Source of the DNA: Omphalotus guepiniiformis
Lineage: Eukaryota > Basidiomycota > Agaricomycetes > Agaricales > Omphalotaceae
DNA: 64,000 bases
Direction: 5' to 3'
Assembly (NCBI GenBank): GCA_028554645.1
Contig: JAQOOI010000066.1
Location: 233,501 to 297,500, forward strand
A program made the translations under genes and the position numbers. The notes below the pieces were generated by a model. The model worked only from the letters and a program-made list of their open reading frames with translations. It was not told the DNA's origin and did no database searches. Position 1 is the stretch's first letter; each line of letters opens with the position of its first letter. Shown here piece after piece: positions 31,681 through 44,183 of the stretch.

Positions 31681-32140
31681 TGTTAGCGACTCGAGATTTT
31701 ACTCAAGTGACTTTACACAAAACCTTAACTTTTCACAAAGAAGATAAGAAATCAAGAGAAATAGATTGAGAAAAGGATAGGGCTAAGTACAAGCTTATCT
31801 CGAGGAGATTAAACTAGATCAAAGCTAAAGAAATATTCTACAAAAGAAGTGTTCTTATATACGTAAATAATACCCTAAACCCTGGGTTGTAACCCTTGAC
31901 TAATTAACGTGTGTCTACCATGATTTATCCATGAGTTACGATCGCCTCAGGATATACGTATTGTGATCTCGATCGCCTTGTGTTCTGTGTGTGTCTAAGA
32001 TCATCATGCTGTCTACATGCGTAATTAATATAACCCTAGATCTAAGTAATACGATACTATCTACTGATAATAAAAGTGTCTACATGTACAAACAGTTGAT
32101 AAGATAAGATGAAAAGAAAAAGAATACATTGTTCGTAACA
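31681..32140 (-). repeat. 5' LTR of B
   Basis: 460 bp, promoter LTR of B, TATATACG-type box and transcript start region as in family A. Followed on the right by the TSD and the remainder of the C leader. Confidence 0.95.
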
Positions 32141-32145
32141 AGTAG

Positions 32146-32609
32146 CAAGTAAGTTTCTCTTCACCTTCACACGCTTACTTCATTTTCTCCCTTTGATATT
32201 CGGGTTTCCGTCCGAATTAGGAATCTGTGCTCCATTAGAGTAATTGCGCCTATAGTACAAACGAGTAACGTTGAGTCCGACTCGGTACTGGCAGCAGAAA
32301 GCATCGTCTGATAACCAACCTTCGGGGAGGGGACTTTGCGCTTGGGGAACAAGATGCACTCCTAGAAAGGCACGCCCAGGTTTACTCAGCAAGCAAGCAC
32401 AGATTAGGAACTCGTCTATTAGAGGTAGAAAAGGTCCCGAAATCTCTTCGTGAGGTTACTGACGGACCGAAGTAAACTCTACCATTACGGAATCTTGGGG
32501 GAACTTTAGCAGTCTCTTCGAAGAAACCACTATCCCATCACCTATCACACCTTCCTACAAATCTCTTGCATCATCTCCCTATTCTACCCGACCTTCTACC
32601 CCTATCAGA
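32146..32609 (+). other. C leader (continuation after B)
   Basis: Continues 25772-25842 once B is removed. Non-coding 5' leader of C, closely matching 47989-48453 in F. Contains the blocks also present in B. No gene is supported. Confidence 0.7.
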
Positions 32610-33503
32610 ATGTCTGAAATCGACACCTCGCGAGGAAAATCACTCCTCAACAAACCCGACAATTTCACCGGCGTCAAATCTGAATTTAAAAATTGGCGAC
32701 GGAGATTGTTCACCTATATCCGTGATAAGAAGAATGGTATCACGACAGATGATGAAAGGATCGACGTTGCAATCTCTTTCATGAATGGAAAGCTTGTGGA
32801 CGGATGGGTGAATAATTACTACAACACCCATTTTGACCAAGACAACGAGAAGTGGCAGAAGGACTGGGCGCACTTCAAGCAAGCCTTGAACAAGGCGTTC
32901 CTAGATTCCGGTCTGCAGAGGACAGCGCAGGAGAAGGTGGAGTTGTTGAAGCAGGGAGCAGGGACGGCGGAGGAGTATTTCCAGGAGTTGGAGATACTGT
33001 TGACGGAGGCGGATTACAAGAAGGATGACCCGTATGTGGTGCGACTCATCGAGAAGGGCATTAATGAGAAAACTATTGATGCCATCTACACAAGGGACGA
33101 GTTGCCCAAAGTGTACGATGAATGGAAGGACGTAGTGATCAAGATTGATCAACTATGGAGAAGGCGTCAGGAATGGCGCAAGAATCAGAACCAGAACCGA
33201 CCGGCGTTTACGCCAAGAAGAGAAAGTCCGCAACAGGCGGCAGGAAGTGGTGATCGGAGAGACGCCACAGGAACAACCTTTGGGGGTATAGGTAAACCCA
33301 TGGACATTGACGCGGCCCGAAGGAATGGGCAGTGCTTCAATTGCGGACAGAAGGGACACATCTCACGGGATTGTCCAGCGAAGCGGGGTCAGAGAGTGAG
33401 GCAGGTGAACGTGCAGGAGGAAGAGAAGAAAGAAGAACAGCCACCGAGCTGGTTCTTAAACTGGTTGAAATCGGACACGGGTTTTGTCAGAGCTCAGAAG
33501 TGA
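32610..33503 (+). CDS. C Gag
   Basis: 297 residues, open. Nearly identical to the F Gag; CCHC knuckle CFNCGQKGHISRDC; slip site GGGTTTT at 33479-33485 in the register G-GGT-TTT. Confidence 0.94.
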   Translation: MSEIDTSRGKSLLNKPDNFTGVKSEFKNWRRRLFTYIRDKKNGITTDDERIDVAISFMNGKLVDGWVNNYYNTHFDQDNEKWQKDWAHFKQALNKAFLDSGLQRTAQEKVELLKQGAGTAEEYFQELEILLTEADYKKDDPYVVRLIEKGINEKTIDAIYTRDELPKVYDEWKDVVIKIDQLWRRRQEWRKNQNQNRPAFTPRRESPQQAAGSGDRRDATGTTFGGIGKPMDIDAARRNGQCFNCGQKGHISRDCPAKRGQRVRQVNVQEEEKKEEQPPSWFLNWLKSDTGFVRAQK

Positions 33504-36500
33504 ATACAGGTCCTTCTGAGTTAGAATCGGAACAGTCTAGTGTAGATCACAAGGACAGCAATTTTCACTTTGTATTTAATCATCCTGAGAATAAATTTGC
33601 GTCAGTATCTACAAAGTCCGATTCAAAACCTGTGAGAACGTTATCCGCCGAATTCACCAGAATGGATAGCGCAGAGAGTAAGGGAGGATGAGTCAGAACG
33701 AGCGGTGGGAATTCTGAGAGCATGGATGCCAACCTGTTGGGCCAGGGAAGCATCAGAAGACACGGTTGCCCAGATCCGGTCATTGGACATTAGCGAAGCC
33801 GTCACAGCCGTAAAGTCGCTTAAGAAAAACTTGTGGTTCGTAAAAGGTACTAAAGGAAGAAATCTCAAGCTGTCTGTTACAATCGAAGACATCGAAAGTG
33901 GCAAGCAGATAGAGACATCGGCATTACTTGACAGTGGAGCAACGGGTTCTTGCGTCAATAAAGAATTCGTAGAGCGACATGGCTTAACTGTTAAGAAATT
34001 ACCAGTAAAGATGCCAGTATACAATGCGGATGGTACCTTAAACGAGGACGGTTCAATTGAAGGATTCATAGAAGTCAGATTGGTAATGGGAGATCATGCA
34101 GAACGCATTGAACTTGCTGTTACAAATTTAGGCAAAACAGACATTTTCTTAGGACTCGATTGGTTAAGACGTCATAACCCCAATATAGATTGGAATGACT
34201 CGACTTTAAAGTTTGACCGATGTCCTAAGAAGTGTGGTTACATACCGTATTACCTAAAACCTGAATCCGACGCTGAAGTCCGAGAACTGGAAGAAGGGGA
34301 TCGGTTGTTTTACCTGAATTGGGATGGATATCTTCGGAGTATGAACTTTGGAAAAGGCAAAAAGACTGAGTCAAAAGCAGACAAGTACGTCAATGAGTAC
34401 AAGGATGTTTTTGATGAAGCCGATTTCCAAAATTTACCTGAACGAAGACCCTGGGACCATGCAATTGAACTGAAGCCAGACTTTACACCAGTAGATTGCA
34501 AGGTCTATCCATTAAATCCTTCAGAACAGAAAGTTTTAGATGAGTTCATTAAGGAAAATCTGAAATCTGGACGAATTAGACCATCAAAGTCACCGATGGC
34601 CTCACCATTCTTCTTTGTGGCAAAGAAAGATGGGAAACTTCGACCCGTCCAGGATTATCGGAAATTGAATGAAGCAACGATAAAGAACAAATATCCGTTG
34701 CCGCTCATTCAAGAACTCATTGATAAGCTGAAGGATTCGAAAGTATTTTCGAAAATGGATGTTCGATGGGGATACAATAATATCCGGATCAAAGAAGGTG
34801 ATGAGTGGAAGGCGGCATTTAGAACTAATCGGGGGCTCTTTGAACCAACGGTTATGTTCTTTGGTCTTACAAATTCTCCGGCAACCTTCCAGGCGTTCAT
34901 GAATCATATCTTAAGGGATTTGATCAACGAAGGTCATGTCATGGTATACTTAGACGACATTTTGGTTTTCACAAATACAATCGAAGAGCACGAGTCAATT
35001 GTAAAACAGGTGTTAGATATATTACGACAACACAAGTTGTATCTTAGACCTGAAAAGTGCGAATTCGAGACCAGTAATGTTGAGTACCTTGGAGTGTTTG
35101 TAGGAAATGGACAAGTGCGGATGGATCCAAAGAAAGTCAAAACGGTAAAAGAATGGAAAATACCAGGAAACAAGAAGGAAGTACAGTCCTTCTTGGGTTT
35201 CTGCAACTTCTACCGACGATTTATCCGAGGATTCAGTCAAGTGGCGAAACCATTGTCATCACTGACTGGAAATTCAAAGTGGGAATGGACAGAGCAGCAA
35301 CAGCAGGCATTCGAAGAACTCAAAAGTAGAATTGCCGAAGAAGTTGTTCTAACTATACCCCGTGATCATGGGCAATTCAGGGTCGAGGCAGATTCCTCAG
35401 ATTATGCGAACGGAGCTGTCTTATCGCAAAAGATAGATGGAAAATGGTGGCCTATTGCATTCAGATCTAGATCTCTAAATGAAACAGAACGTAATTATGA
35501 GATCTATGATAAGGAAATGATGGCCATTATGGATTCCTTAGCAGATTGGAGACAGTATCTGATGGGTGCGGAAGAGTCATTTGAGATCTATACAGATCAT
35601 CAAAATCTTCAGTATTTCAAAAAGCCTCAGAAATTGAATCGCCGACAAGCCCGATGGATCACTGAATTATCCGAATACGACTTTACATTGATTCATAAAC
35701 CCGGAAAGTCAATGGGAAAGCCAGATGCATTGTCCAGGATGGCCAATCATGAGACGGGGGAGAAAGACAATGAGGACGTGGTACTTTTAAAGCCGGAACT
35801 TTTTTCCATCAACAGACTAGAGATGCCCGAGGACGAGATCTTAGATCTTATCAAGAAAAAGTCAAAAGTGCGGGATAATCTAGTGAATAAGGCTTTAGAA
35901 GGAAAAGAGAAGGATTGGGTTGAGTCAGAGGAAGGAATTGTGACGTGGCAGGATAGGATTTACGTGCCTATTGATAATAGGTTACGGGGAAAGATCATCG
36001 GACTACATCATGATACCGTTCTGACGGGACATCCAGGGCAGTTCAAAACCATGGAATTGGTGACGAGAAACTATTGGTGGCCGGGAATCACTCAGGATGT
36101 ACGGAAATACGTTAAAGGGTGTGAAAAGTGTCAGGCCACTAAAATTCATCGAACCAAACCAACGGGAACACTAGTCACAAACAATGTTCCACAAGGTCCC
36201 TGGGAAGTCATAGGAATGGATCTGATCAGAGAACTACCGGAAGCTGGAGGTTTTAATGCCATAAGTGTGACTGTGGACCATTTCACCAAACGAACATGTT
36301 TGGTACCCACACACATGTCGTTAACGTCTGAAGGAATGGCCAGAATCTATAGGGACAAAATCTTTCCTATACATGGATTACCGAGAAAGATTATTCATGA
36401 TCGGGGACCTCAATATCATTCCCGATTCATGAAGGAACTATACCGGTTATTAGGCATCCAGGGGAGTTTCACAACGGCATATCACCCACAGACGAATGGA

Positions 36501-37406
36501 CAGACAGAACGGATGAACCAAGAGATTGAACATTATCTCCGGTTATTCATCAATCAACATCAGAACGACTGGCATAAATGGTTACCGACAGCAGAGTTTG
36601 TGTTGAATGACAGAATACACTCAGCGACGGGTGTCACTCCGTTCTATGCGGATATGGGACGACATCCATATAAGGGAACAGCTCCAAGAACTCCGTCGGC
36701 AAATCCCACAGCACAGGAATTTGCCGATAAGATGATCAAGATCAGGGACGAAGTAGGGGCAGCGCTTAAGAAGGCAAAGGAAGACATGACTCGGTATTAC
36801 GACAAGAAGAGGAAACCATCAGTCGAATATAAGCCTAATGACAAAGTATGGCTTGAAGCGACAAACCTGACTTCTGATTGACCAATGAAGAAGTTGGATG
36901 ATAAACGATTTGGTCCTTTTGAAGTCGTAAAGAAAGTTGGAGCGACGTCGTATCAACTAAAGATACCGAAGACTTGGAAAAGGATACATCCAGTCTTTAA
37001 CGAAGTTCTACTGTCACCCTATCATCCGCCTGAATTTCCCGAGCAGCCTAAGAATGATAATCCGCCACCAGTGATAGAAGGAGAAGAACCGGAGTTCGAG
37101 GTGGAAGAGATAGTAGATTCAGGGAAATATAGGGGAGGGAGATTCGGATACAAAGTCCAATGGAAGGGATACTCGCGGCACGAACAAACATGGGAACCAT
37201 TAGCAAACCTTGCAAATGCAAAAGAAGCAATCGAAGAGTTCCATAAAAAATTCCCCACTAAACCACGACCATCTCAGTTAAGAAAGATTGAGGTCCCAAT
37301 TTCCTTATTCCCGACATCATTGTTACGACCTATCCCTGAAGCATGTACGGAAGTAGTAGAAACGAAGAAGATGCTGACAGAAGCATTAGCAGTGAAGTTA
37401 GGATGA
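33479..37406 (+). pseudogene. C pol, three lesions
   Basis: All domains of the family-A Pol are present, but a 2-nt deletion near 33637 shifts the frame (frame resumes through 33705-36881). A CGA-to-TGA change at 36879-36881 lies before the chromodomain. A second CGA-to-TGA change at 37404-37406 removes the last six residues. The YLDD and DDE residues are kept. The last lesion is shared with D. Confidence 0.92.
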
Positions 37407-37437
37407 TGGGGACATCGTCCCTAAGGAGGGGGTCATG

Positions 37438-37889
37438 TTACGAACATTTTCTTTTTTCATCTTATCTCATTGTTTGTACATATAGACACTTTTATTATCA
37501 GTAGATAGCATCTTAAGTTATAGATCTAGGGTTATATTAAATACACACGTAGGTAGCATGATGATCGAGATCAAGCATGTAGACCTCAAGGCGATCACGA
37601 TCATTAATGAAACACTTGAGGCGATCGAACTCATGGTAGACACACAGTGGATTAGTCAAGGGTTATAGCCCAGGGTTTAGGGTTTTATTTACGTATATAA
37701 CAAGTCCACTTAGGTAGATATTTCTTTAGCTTCGATCTTGTCAATAACTCCTCGAGTTTAGACTTGTACTTAGCATAACTTCTTTGTATCATTCCTCTTC
37801 TCAATTCTATTTCCTGCTTTTCTCTTATTCGTGTGAAACTGAGATTCTTGTGTTTGGTTATTTGAGTTTGACAACTCGAGTCGCTGACA
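37438..37889 (+). repeat. middle LTR shared by C and D
   Basis: 452 bp, subtype ii, preceded by the polypurine tract of C (37425-37437). It is followed not by a PBS but by an internal piece of gag, with a 2-nt overlap (CA) at the junction. Confidence 0.93.
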
Positions 37890-40800
37890 GGGAGCAGGGA
37901 CGGCGGAGGAGTATTTCCAGGAGTTGGAGATACTGTTGACGGAGACGGATTACAAGAAGGATGACCCGTATGTGATGCGGCTCATCGATGGGTTTTGTCA
38001 AAGCTCAGAAGTGAATACAGGTCCTTCTGAGTCGGAATCGGAACAGTCTAGTGTAGATCACGAAGATAGCAATTTTCACTTTGTATTTAATCATCCTGAG
38101 AATAAATTTGCGTCAGTATCTACAAAGTCCGATTCAAAACCTGTGAGAGAACGTTATCCGCTGAATTCACCAGAATGGATAGCGCAGAGAGTAAGGGAGG
38201 ATGAGTCAGAACGAGCGGTGGGAATTTTGAGAGCATGGATGCCAACCTGTCGGGCCAGGGAAGCATCGGAAGAAACAGTTGCCCAGATCCGGTCATTGGA
38301 CATTAGCGAAGCCGTCACAGCCGTAAAGTCACTCAAAAAAAACATGCGGTTTGTAAAAGGTACTAAAGGCAGAGATCTCAAGCTGTCTGTTACAATTGAT
38401 GACATCGAAAGTGGCAAGCAGATAGAAACATCGGCATTACTTGACAGTGGAGCAACGGGTTCTTGCGTCAATAAAGAATTCGTAGAGCGACATGGCTTAA
38501 CTGTTAAGAGATTACCAGTAAAGATGCCAGTATACAATGCTGATGGTACCTTAAACGAGGATGGTTCAATTGAAGGATTCATAGAAGTCAGATTAGTAAT
38601 GGGAGATCATGCGGAACGCATTGAACTTGCTGTTACAAATTTAGGCAAAACGGACATATTCCTGGGACTCGATTGGTTAAGACGTCATAACCCCAATATA
38701 GATTGGAATGACTCAACCTTAAAGTTTGATCGATGTCCTAAGAAGTGTGGTTACATACCGTATTACCTAAAACCTGAATCTGATGCTGAAGTTCGGGAAC
38801 TGGAAGAAGGTGATCGGTTGTTTTACCTGAATTGAGATGGATATCTTCGGAGTATGGACTTTGGAAAAGGCAAAAAGACTGAGTCAAAAGCAGACAAGTA
38901 CGTCAATGAGTACAAGGATGTTTTTGATGAAGCCGATTTCCAAAATTTACCCGAACGAAGACCCTGGACCATGCAATTGAACTAAAACCAGACTTTACGC
39001 CAGTAGATTGCAAAGTCTATCCATTAAATCCTTCGGAACAGAAAGTTTTAGATGAGTTCATCAAGGAAAATCTGAAATCTGGACGAATTAGACCATCAAA
39101 GTCACCGATGGCCTCACCATTCTTCTTTGTGGCAAAGAAAGATGAGAAACTTCGACCTGTTCAGGATTATCGGAAGTTGAATGAAGCAACGATAAAGAAC
39201 AAATACCCGTTGCCGCTCATTCAAGAACTCATTGATAAGCTGAAGGATTCGAAAGTATTTTCGAAAATGGATGTTCGATGGGGATACAATAATATCCGGA
39301 TCAAAGAGGGTGATGAGTGGAAGGCGGCATTTAGGACTAATCGGGGGCTCTTTGAACCAACGATTATGTTCTTTGGTCTTACAAATTCTCCGGCGACCTT
39401 CCAAGCGTTCATGAATCATATCTTAAGGGATTTGATCAACGAAGGTCACGTCATGGTGTACTTAGACGATATCTTGGTTTTCACAAATACAATCGAAGAG
39501 CACGAGTCAATTGTAAAACAGGTGTTAGATATATTACGACAACACAAGTTGTATCTTAGACCTGAAAAGTGCGAATTCGAGACCAGTAATGTTGAGTACC
39601 TTGGAGTGTTTGTAGGAAATGGACAAGTGCGGATGGATCCAAAGAAAGTCAAAGCAGTAAAAGAATGGAAAATACCAGGAAACAAGAAGGAAGTACAGTC
39701 CTTCTTGGGTTTCTGCAACTTCTACCGACGATTTATTCGAGGATTTAGTCAAGTGGCGAAACCATTGTCATCACTGACCGGGAATTCAAAGTGGGAATGG
39801 ACAGAGCAACAACAGCAGGCATTCGAAGAACTCAAAAGTAGAATTGCCGAAGAAGTTGTTCTAACCATACCCCGTGATCATGGGCAATTCAGAGTCGAGG
39901 CAGATTCATCAGATTATGCGAACGGAGCTGTCTTATCGCAAAAGATAGATGGAAAATGGTGGCCTATTGCATTCAGATCTAGATCTCTAATTGAAACAGA
40001 ACGTAATTATGAGATCTATGATAAGGAAATGATGGCCATTATGGATTCCTTAGCAGATTGGAGACAGTATCTGATGGGTGCGGAAGAGTCATTTGAGATC
40101 TATACAGATCATCAAAATCTTCAGTATTTCAAAAAGCCTCAGAAATTGAATCGCCAACAAGCCCGATGTATCACTGAATTATCTGAATACGACTTTACAT
40201 TGATTCATAAACCCGGAAAGTCAATGGGAAAGCCAGATGCATTGTCCAGGATGGCCAATCATGAGACGGGGGAGAAAGACAATGAGGACGTGGTACTTTT
40301 AAAGCCGGAACTTTTTTCCATCAACAGACTAGAGATGCCCGAGGACGAGATCTTAGATCTTATAAAGAAGAAGTTGAAAGTACGGGATAATCTAGTAAAT
40401 AAGCCTTTGGAAGGAAAAGAGAAGGATTGGATTGAGTCAGAGGAAGGAATTGTGACGTGGCAGGATAGAATTTACGTACCTATTGATAATAGGTTACGAG
40501 GGAAGATCATCGGACTACATCATGATACCGTTCTGACGGGACATCCAGGGCAGTTCAAAACCATGGAATTGGTGACGAGAAACTATTGGTGGCCAGGGAT
40601 CACTCAGGATGTACGGAAATACGTTAAGGGGTGTGAAAAGTGCCAGGCCACTAAAATTCATCGAAACAAACCAACGGGAACACTAGTCACAAATAATGTT
40701 CCACAAGGTCCCTGGGAAGTCATAGGAACAGATCTGATTGGAGAACTACCAGAAGCTGGAGGTTTTAATGCCATAAGTGTGACTGTGGATCATTTCACAA

Positions 40801-41918
40801 AACGAACACGTCTGGTACCCACACACATGTCGTTAACGTCTGAGGGAATGGCCAGAATCTATAGGGACAAAATCTTTCCTATACACGGATTACCGAGAAA
40901 GATTATTCATGATCAGGGACCCCAATATCATTCCCGATTCATGAAGGAACTATACCAGTTATTAGGCATTCAAGGAAGCTTCACAACGGCATATCACCCA
41001 CAGACGAATGGACAGACGGAACGGATGAACCAGGAGATTGAACATTATCTCCGGTTATTCATCAATCAACATCAGAACGACTGGCATGAATGGTTACCAA
41101 CAGCAGAGTTTGTGTTGAATGATAGGATACACTCAGCCACAGGTGTCACTCCGTTCTATGCGGATATGGGACGACATCCGTATAAGGGAACAGCTCCAAG
41201 AACTCCGTCGGCAAATCCCACAGCACAGGAATTTGCCGATAAGATGATCAAGATCAGGGACGAAGTAGGGGCAGCGCTTAAGAAGGCAAAGGAAGACATG
41301 ACTCGGTATTACGACAAGAAGAGGAAACCATCAGTCGAATATACGCCTAATGACAAAGTATGGCTTGAAGCGACAAACCTGACTTCTGATCGACCAATGA
41401 AGAAGTTGGATGATAAACGATTTGGTCCTTTTGAAGTCGTAAAGAAAGTTGGAGCAACATCGTATCAACTAAAGATACCGAAGACTTGGAAAAGGATACA
41501 TCCAGTCTTTAACGAAGTTCTACTGTCACCCTATCATCCGCCTGAATTTCCCGAGCAGCCTAAGAATGATAATCCGCCACCAGTGATAGAAGGAGAAGAA
41601 CCGGAGTTTGAAGTGGAAGAGATAGTAGATTCAGGGAAATATAGGGGAGGGAGATTCGGATACAAAGTCCAATGGAAGGGATACTCGCGGCACGAACAAA
41701 CATGGGAACCATTAGCAAACCTTGCAAATGCAAAAGAAGCAATCGAAGAGTTCCATAAAAAATTCCCCACTAAACCACGACCACCTCAGTTAAGAAAGAT
41801 TGAGGTCCCAATTTCCTTATGCCCGACATCATTGTTACGACCTATCCCTGAAGCATATACGGAAGTAGTAGAAACGAAGAAGATGCTGACAGAAGCATTA
41901 GCAGTGAAGTTAGGATGA
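37890..41918 (+). pseudogene. D gag remnant and pol
   Basis: Starts inside gag at the segment encoding GAGTAEEYFQELEILLTE, then jumps near 37990 by an internal deletion of about 430 bp to the gag end, and continues into pol in one frame. Lesions: TGG-to-TGA at 38833-38835; a 1-nt deletion near 38968 in a run of G; and CGA-to-TGA at 41916-41918, which removes the C-terminal tail. From 39108 to 41918 RT, RNase H, integrase and chromodomain remain open. Without PBS, leader or capsid it cannot be autonomous. Confidence 0.92.
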
Positions 41919-41947
41919 TGGGGACATCGTCCCTAAGGAGGGGGTCA

Positions 41948-42400
41948 TGTTACGAACATTTTCTTTTTTCATCTTATCTCATTGTTTGTACATATAGACA
42001 CTTTTATTATCAGTAGATAGCATCTTAAGTTATAGATCTAGGGTTATATTAAATACACACGTAGGTAGCATGATGATCGAGATCAAGCATGTAGACCTCA
42101 AGGCGATCACGATCATTAATGAAACACTTGAGGCGATCGAACTCATGGTAGACACACAGTGGATTAGTCAAGGGTTATAGCCCAGGGTTTAGGGTTTTAT
42201 TTACGTATATAACAAGTCCGCTTAGGTAGATATTTCTTTAGCTTCGATCTTGTCAATAACTCCTCGAGTTTAGACTTGTACTTAGCATACTTCCTTGTAT
42301 CGTCTCTTTTCTCAATTCCACTTTCTGCTTTTCTCTTACTCGTGTGAAACTAAGATCATTGTGTTTGGTTATTTGAGTTCGATAACTCGAGTCGCTGACA
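41948..42400 (+). repeat. 3' LTR of D (subtype i)
   Basis: 453 bp, resembling the LTRs of A1 and F, not the two other LTRs of the composite. Right boundary of the composite, followed by TSD CACGC. Confidence 0.94.
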
Positions 42401-43037
42401 CACGCTGATTGGTGTCTGTTTGTTGATTATTCCAGTTGCGACCATAAGTGTTGTCTCCAAGACCCATGTCATTGAGTGCTTCACGAGCAGTATCAATCTC
42501 CAGGAGTCTTTCAACAACTTCATCGTAAGACTCAGGAATTTTCCCATTGTTTGTGAGTCGATTTCTGAGATCGGAGCGGATTTGTCGGAGTAATCGGAAC
42601 CGTAAAGCTGGGTCATTGTAGTTGGTCTTATTTGCCACATCCTCAAAGCGCACAAGGAAATCAGCAAAGGCTTCTTTGAACTTCTGATATACAGTATCCA
42701 GTTTGGATTGAGAGTATAAAGTCTCATCATGTAAGCCAAACATCTTACTGAACATCTTTAATAATTCATTCCATGTGTTCAAAGCTGCAATGAAATTGCC
42801 ATTTCGCCGTTTGCGCATGAGATTGTTGTAATACCGCAAAGCTGGACCATTGAAATATGATGCGGCAAATGTAATTTGAGATGATTCAGAGGCATAGATG
42901 GTGGGTTTGGCAGCAAACATGTTCTCACAGCTGTCAACAAAGGTAGACCATTCAGCATGGCTTTCTCCAGAGAACTCTTTGGGTTTGTTGATGTCCAACT
43001 TAGCTTCTCTATTGAGAGCACGAGTGAGTTCTTCTCT
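42401..43037 (-). CDS. H Gag, capsid part
   Basis: Begins right after the in-frame TGA at 43043-43041 (QREELTRALNREAKL...) and runs to the composite insertion, joining 25312 in frame. The region around FSGESHAEWSTFVDSCENMF, FNGPALRYYNNL and KFKEAFADFLVRFEDVANKT has the look of a Ty3-type capsid. There is no ATG near the beginning, which fits either readthrough of the TGA or a point mutation. Confidence 0.85.
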
Positions 43038-43040
43038 TTG

Positions 43041-44162
43041 TCAACGTTCTTCTGCATCTTCCTGATTGCGGCCATCTCTTCCATCTCTTCCATCTCTACC
43101 ATCTCTGCCATCTCTGCCATCTCTACCATCTCTACCATTTCTTCTATGGTTGTAGTCATCATCACTTTCATCTCCAGATGGGGGATCATTTGGTCCTTGG
43201 GGTCCTCCTGGTCCTCCTGGTCCTCCTGGTGTTGTCCAATGACTTGGTCCTTTCCCTCTAGATGATTGATTGTGTTCATCATCAGAATCAGAATCAGAAT
43301 CATCATAGTGAGAGTGCCCAGGGCCATTGGGGTCATCTGGGGGTCCTCCAGCATTCCTTATGGGAGTCTTACCTTTGTTGGGAGTATAAGGATATTGTTG
43401 GTTTCTCCTTAATTCTGAAATCCTAGATGATCCTGGTGAGTGACTTACCTCATGATTTCTAGAAGGTCCTGCTGTGTTTTGCCTGCATTGCCTAGAAGTG
43501 TTTTGATCCTCTCTTCTAACATCCAAATGTGGTGGGGCATCTCTTTCCATACCAGAGGGTACTCTGTTCCTAGCTGCAGGCATCTGCATTGAATGAGACT
43601 GATTGGAAGGACCTAGCTGTACTGGGGCCTGAGCTCTGGTTGGTTCATCTTGGGGATGTAAGGGGGAATTATTTGGTTGAGGCTCAACTCTGGTTTGACC
43701 TCTTTGGATTCTTGATTCTAATTCTTCCCTCCAAGTTTGTGTCCTGTTTCTCCTCTGTACTCCACTAGATTCCTGTACTGAACTCTCTGGAGGTACCTCA
43801 TCATCTCTATAACCAGGTACTCTGTTGGGTCTCAAAACTGTTTCAGGTTCATTTACTTCCACATCTTCCTCTTGTGATTCATGGATGAAAACTGCTGTAT
43901 CATCTATGTAGTTGACACTCTGAATATTTTTCTGTGGAAGTTCTTGAACTACAGGATTAGATGAATGAGTTTCAATATGATTGGATGCTCTGTTTGAGGA
44001 AGGATTGGATGTTCTGGAAGTGGGAATCTGTTCATAAGTAGGTGCTGGGGGCTCTCCAGGATATGGTGGTACAGGGTCTGGGATATTGTACTCTGTGTTT
44101 CTGTAGAAAGGAACATTGGGTATCCCTACTACAGTGGTGGAGTCTGACCCTGAGGATACCAT
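43041..44162 (-). CDS. H ORF2, Pro/Ser-rich pre-Gag segment
   Basis: 373 codons in the same frame as ORF1 and Gag. Low-complexity: proline-rich start, central Arg/Gln/Ser-rich part, then acidic DSDSDSDDE, then GGPGGPGGP and finally about seven RDG repeats. It ends at TGA followed by C. No domain recognised. A disordered N-terminal extension of Gag is the simplest reading. Confidence 0.6.
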   Translation of the reverse strand: MVSSGSDSTTVVGIPNVPFYRNTEYNIPDPVPPYPGEPPAPTYEQIPTSRTSNPSSNRASNHIETHSSNPVVQELPQKNIQSVNYIDDTAVFIHESQEEDVEVNEPETVLRPNRVPGYRDDEVPPESSVQESSGVQRRNRTQTWREELESRIQRGQTRVEPQPNNSPLHPQDEPTRAQAPVQLGPSNQSHSMQMPAARNRVPSGMERDAPPHLDVRREDQNTSRQCRQNTAGPSRNHEVSHSPGSSRISELRRNQQYPYTPNKGKTPIRNAGGPPDDPNGPGHSHYDDSDSDSDDEHNQSSRGKGPSHWTTPGGPGGPGGPQGPNDPPSGDESDDDYNHRRNGRDGRDGRDGRDGRDGRDGRDGRNQEDAEER

Positions 44163-44183
44163 TATTGGTTGAGTACTAGGGTG

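Larger units (their letters stand above)
25843..32140 (-). mobile_element. element B, intact Ty3/gypsy chromovirus (family B)
   Basis: 6298 bp with 460-bp LTRs (25843-26302, 31681-32140) and TSD AGTAG (25838-25842, 32141-32145), inserted in the leader of C. Gag and pol are both open. The two LTRs differ at only two positions that I can see, so it is a young and possibly active copy. It is a distinct family from A: the LTR ends and internal leader blocks are shared, but most of the LTR differs. Confidence 0.96.
25318..42400 (+). mobile_element. composite of two family-A elements, C and D (LTR-C-LTR-D-LTR)
   Basis: One TSD (CACGC at 25313-25317 and 42401-42405) encloses three LTRs: 25318-25771, 37438-37889 and 41948-42400. 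C is full length but interrupted by element B and damaged in pol. D lacks its PBS, leader and most of gag and starts directly after the middle LTR. The first two LTRs are subtype ii; the last is subtype i, like A1 and F. The unit was inserted into the gag of H. Confidence 0.92.

Noticed and set aside
32180..32392. 70-codon antisense frame in the family-A leader (also at 48024 and 12533)
   Set aside because: The copies are too similar for conservation to be informative, and in A1 the frame is cut by a solo LTR. Left as leader.
32150..32608. Leader intron in family A (GTAAGT near 32150, CAG before the gag ATG)
   Set aside because: About 455 bp, far longer than other introns here, and no branch site was convincing.
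43041..43140. Collagen-like protein (Gly-Pro and Arg-Asp-Gly repeats) in H ORF2
   Set aside because: A short low-complexity tract in a disordered Gag extension, not a collagen triple-helix domain.
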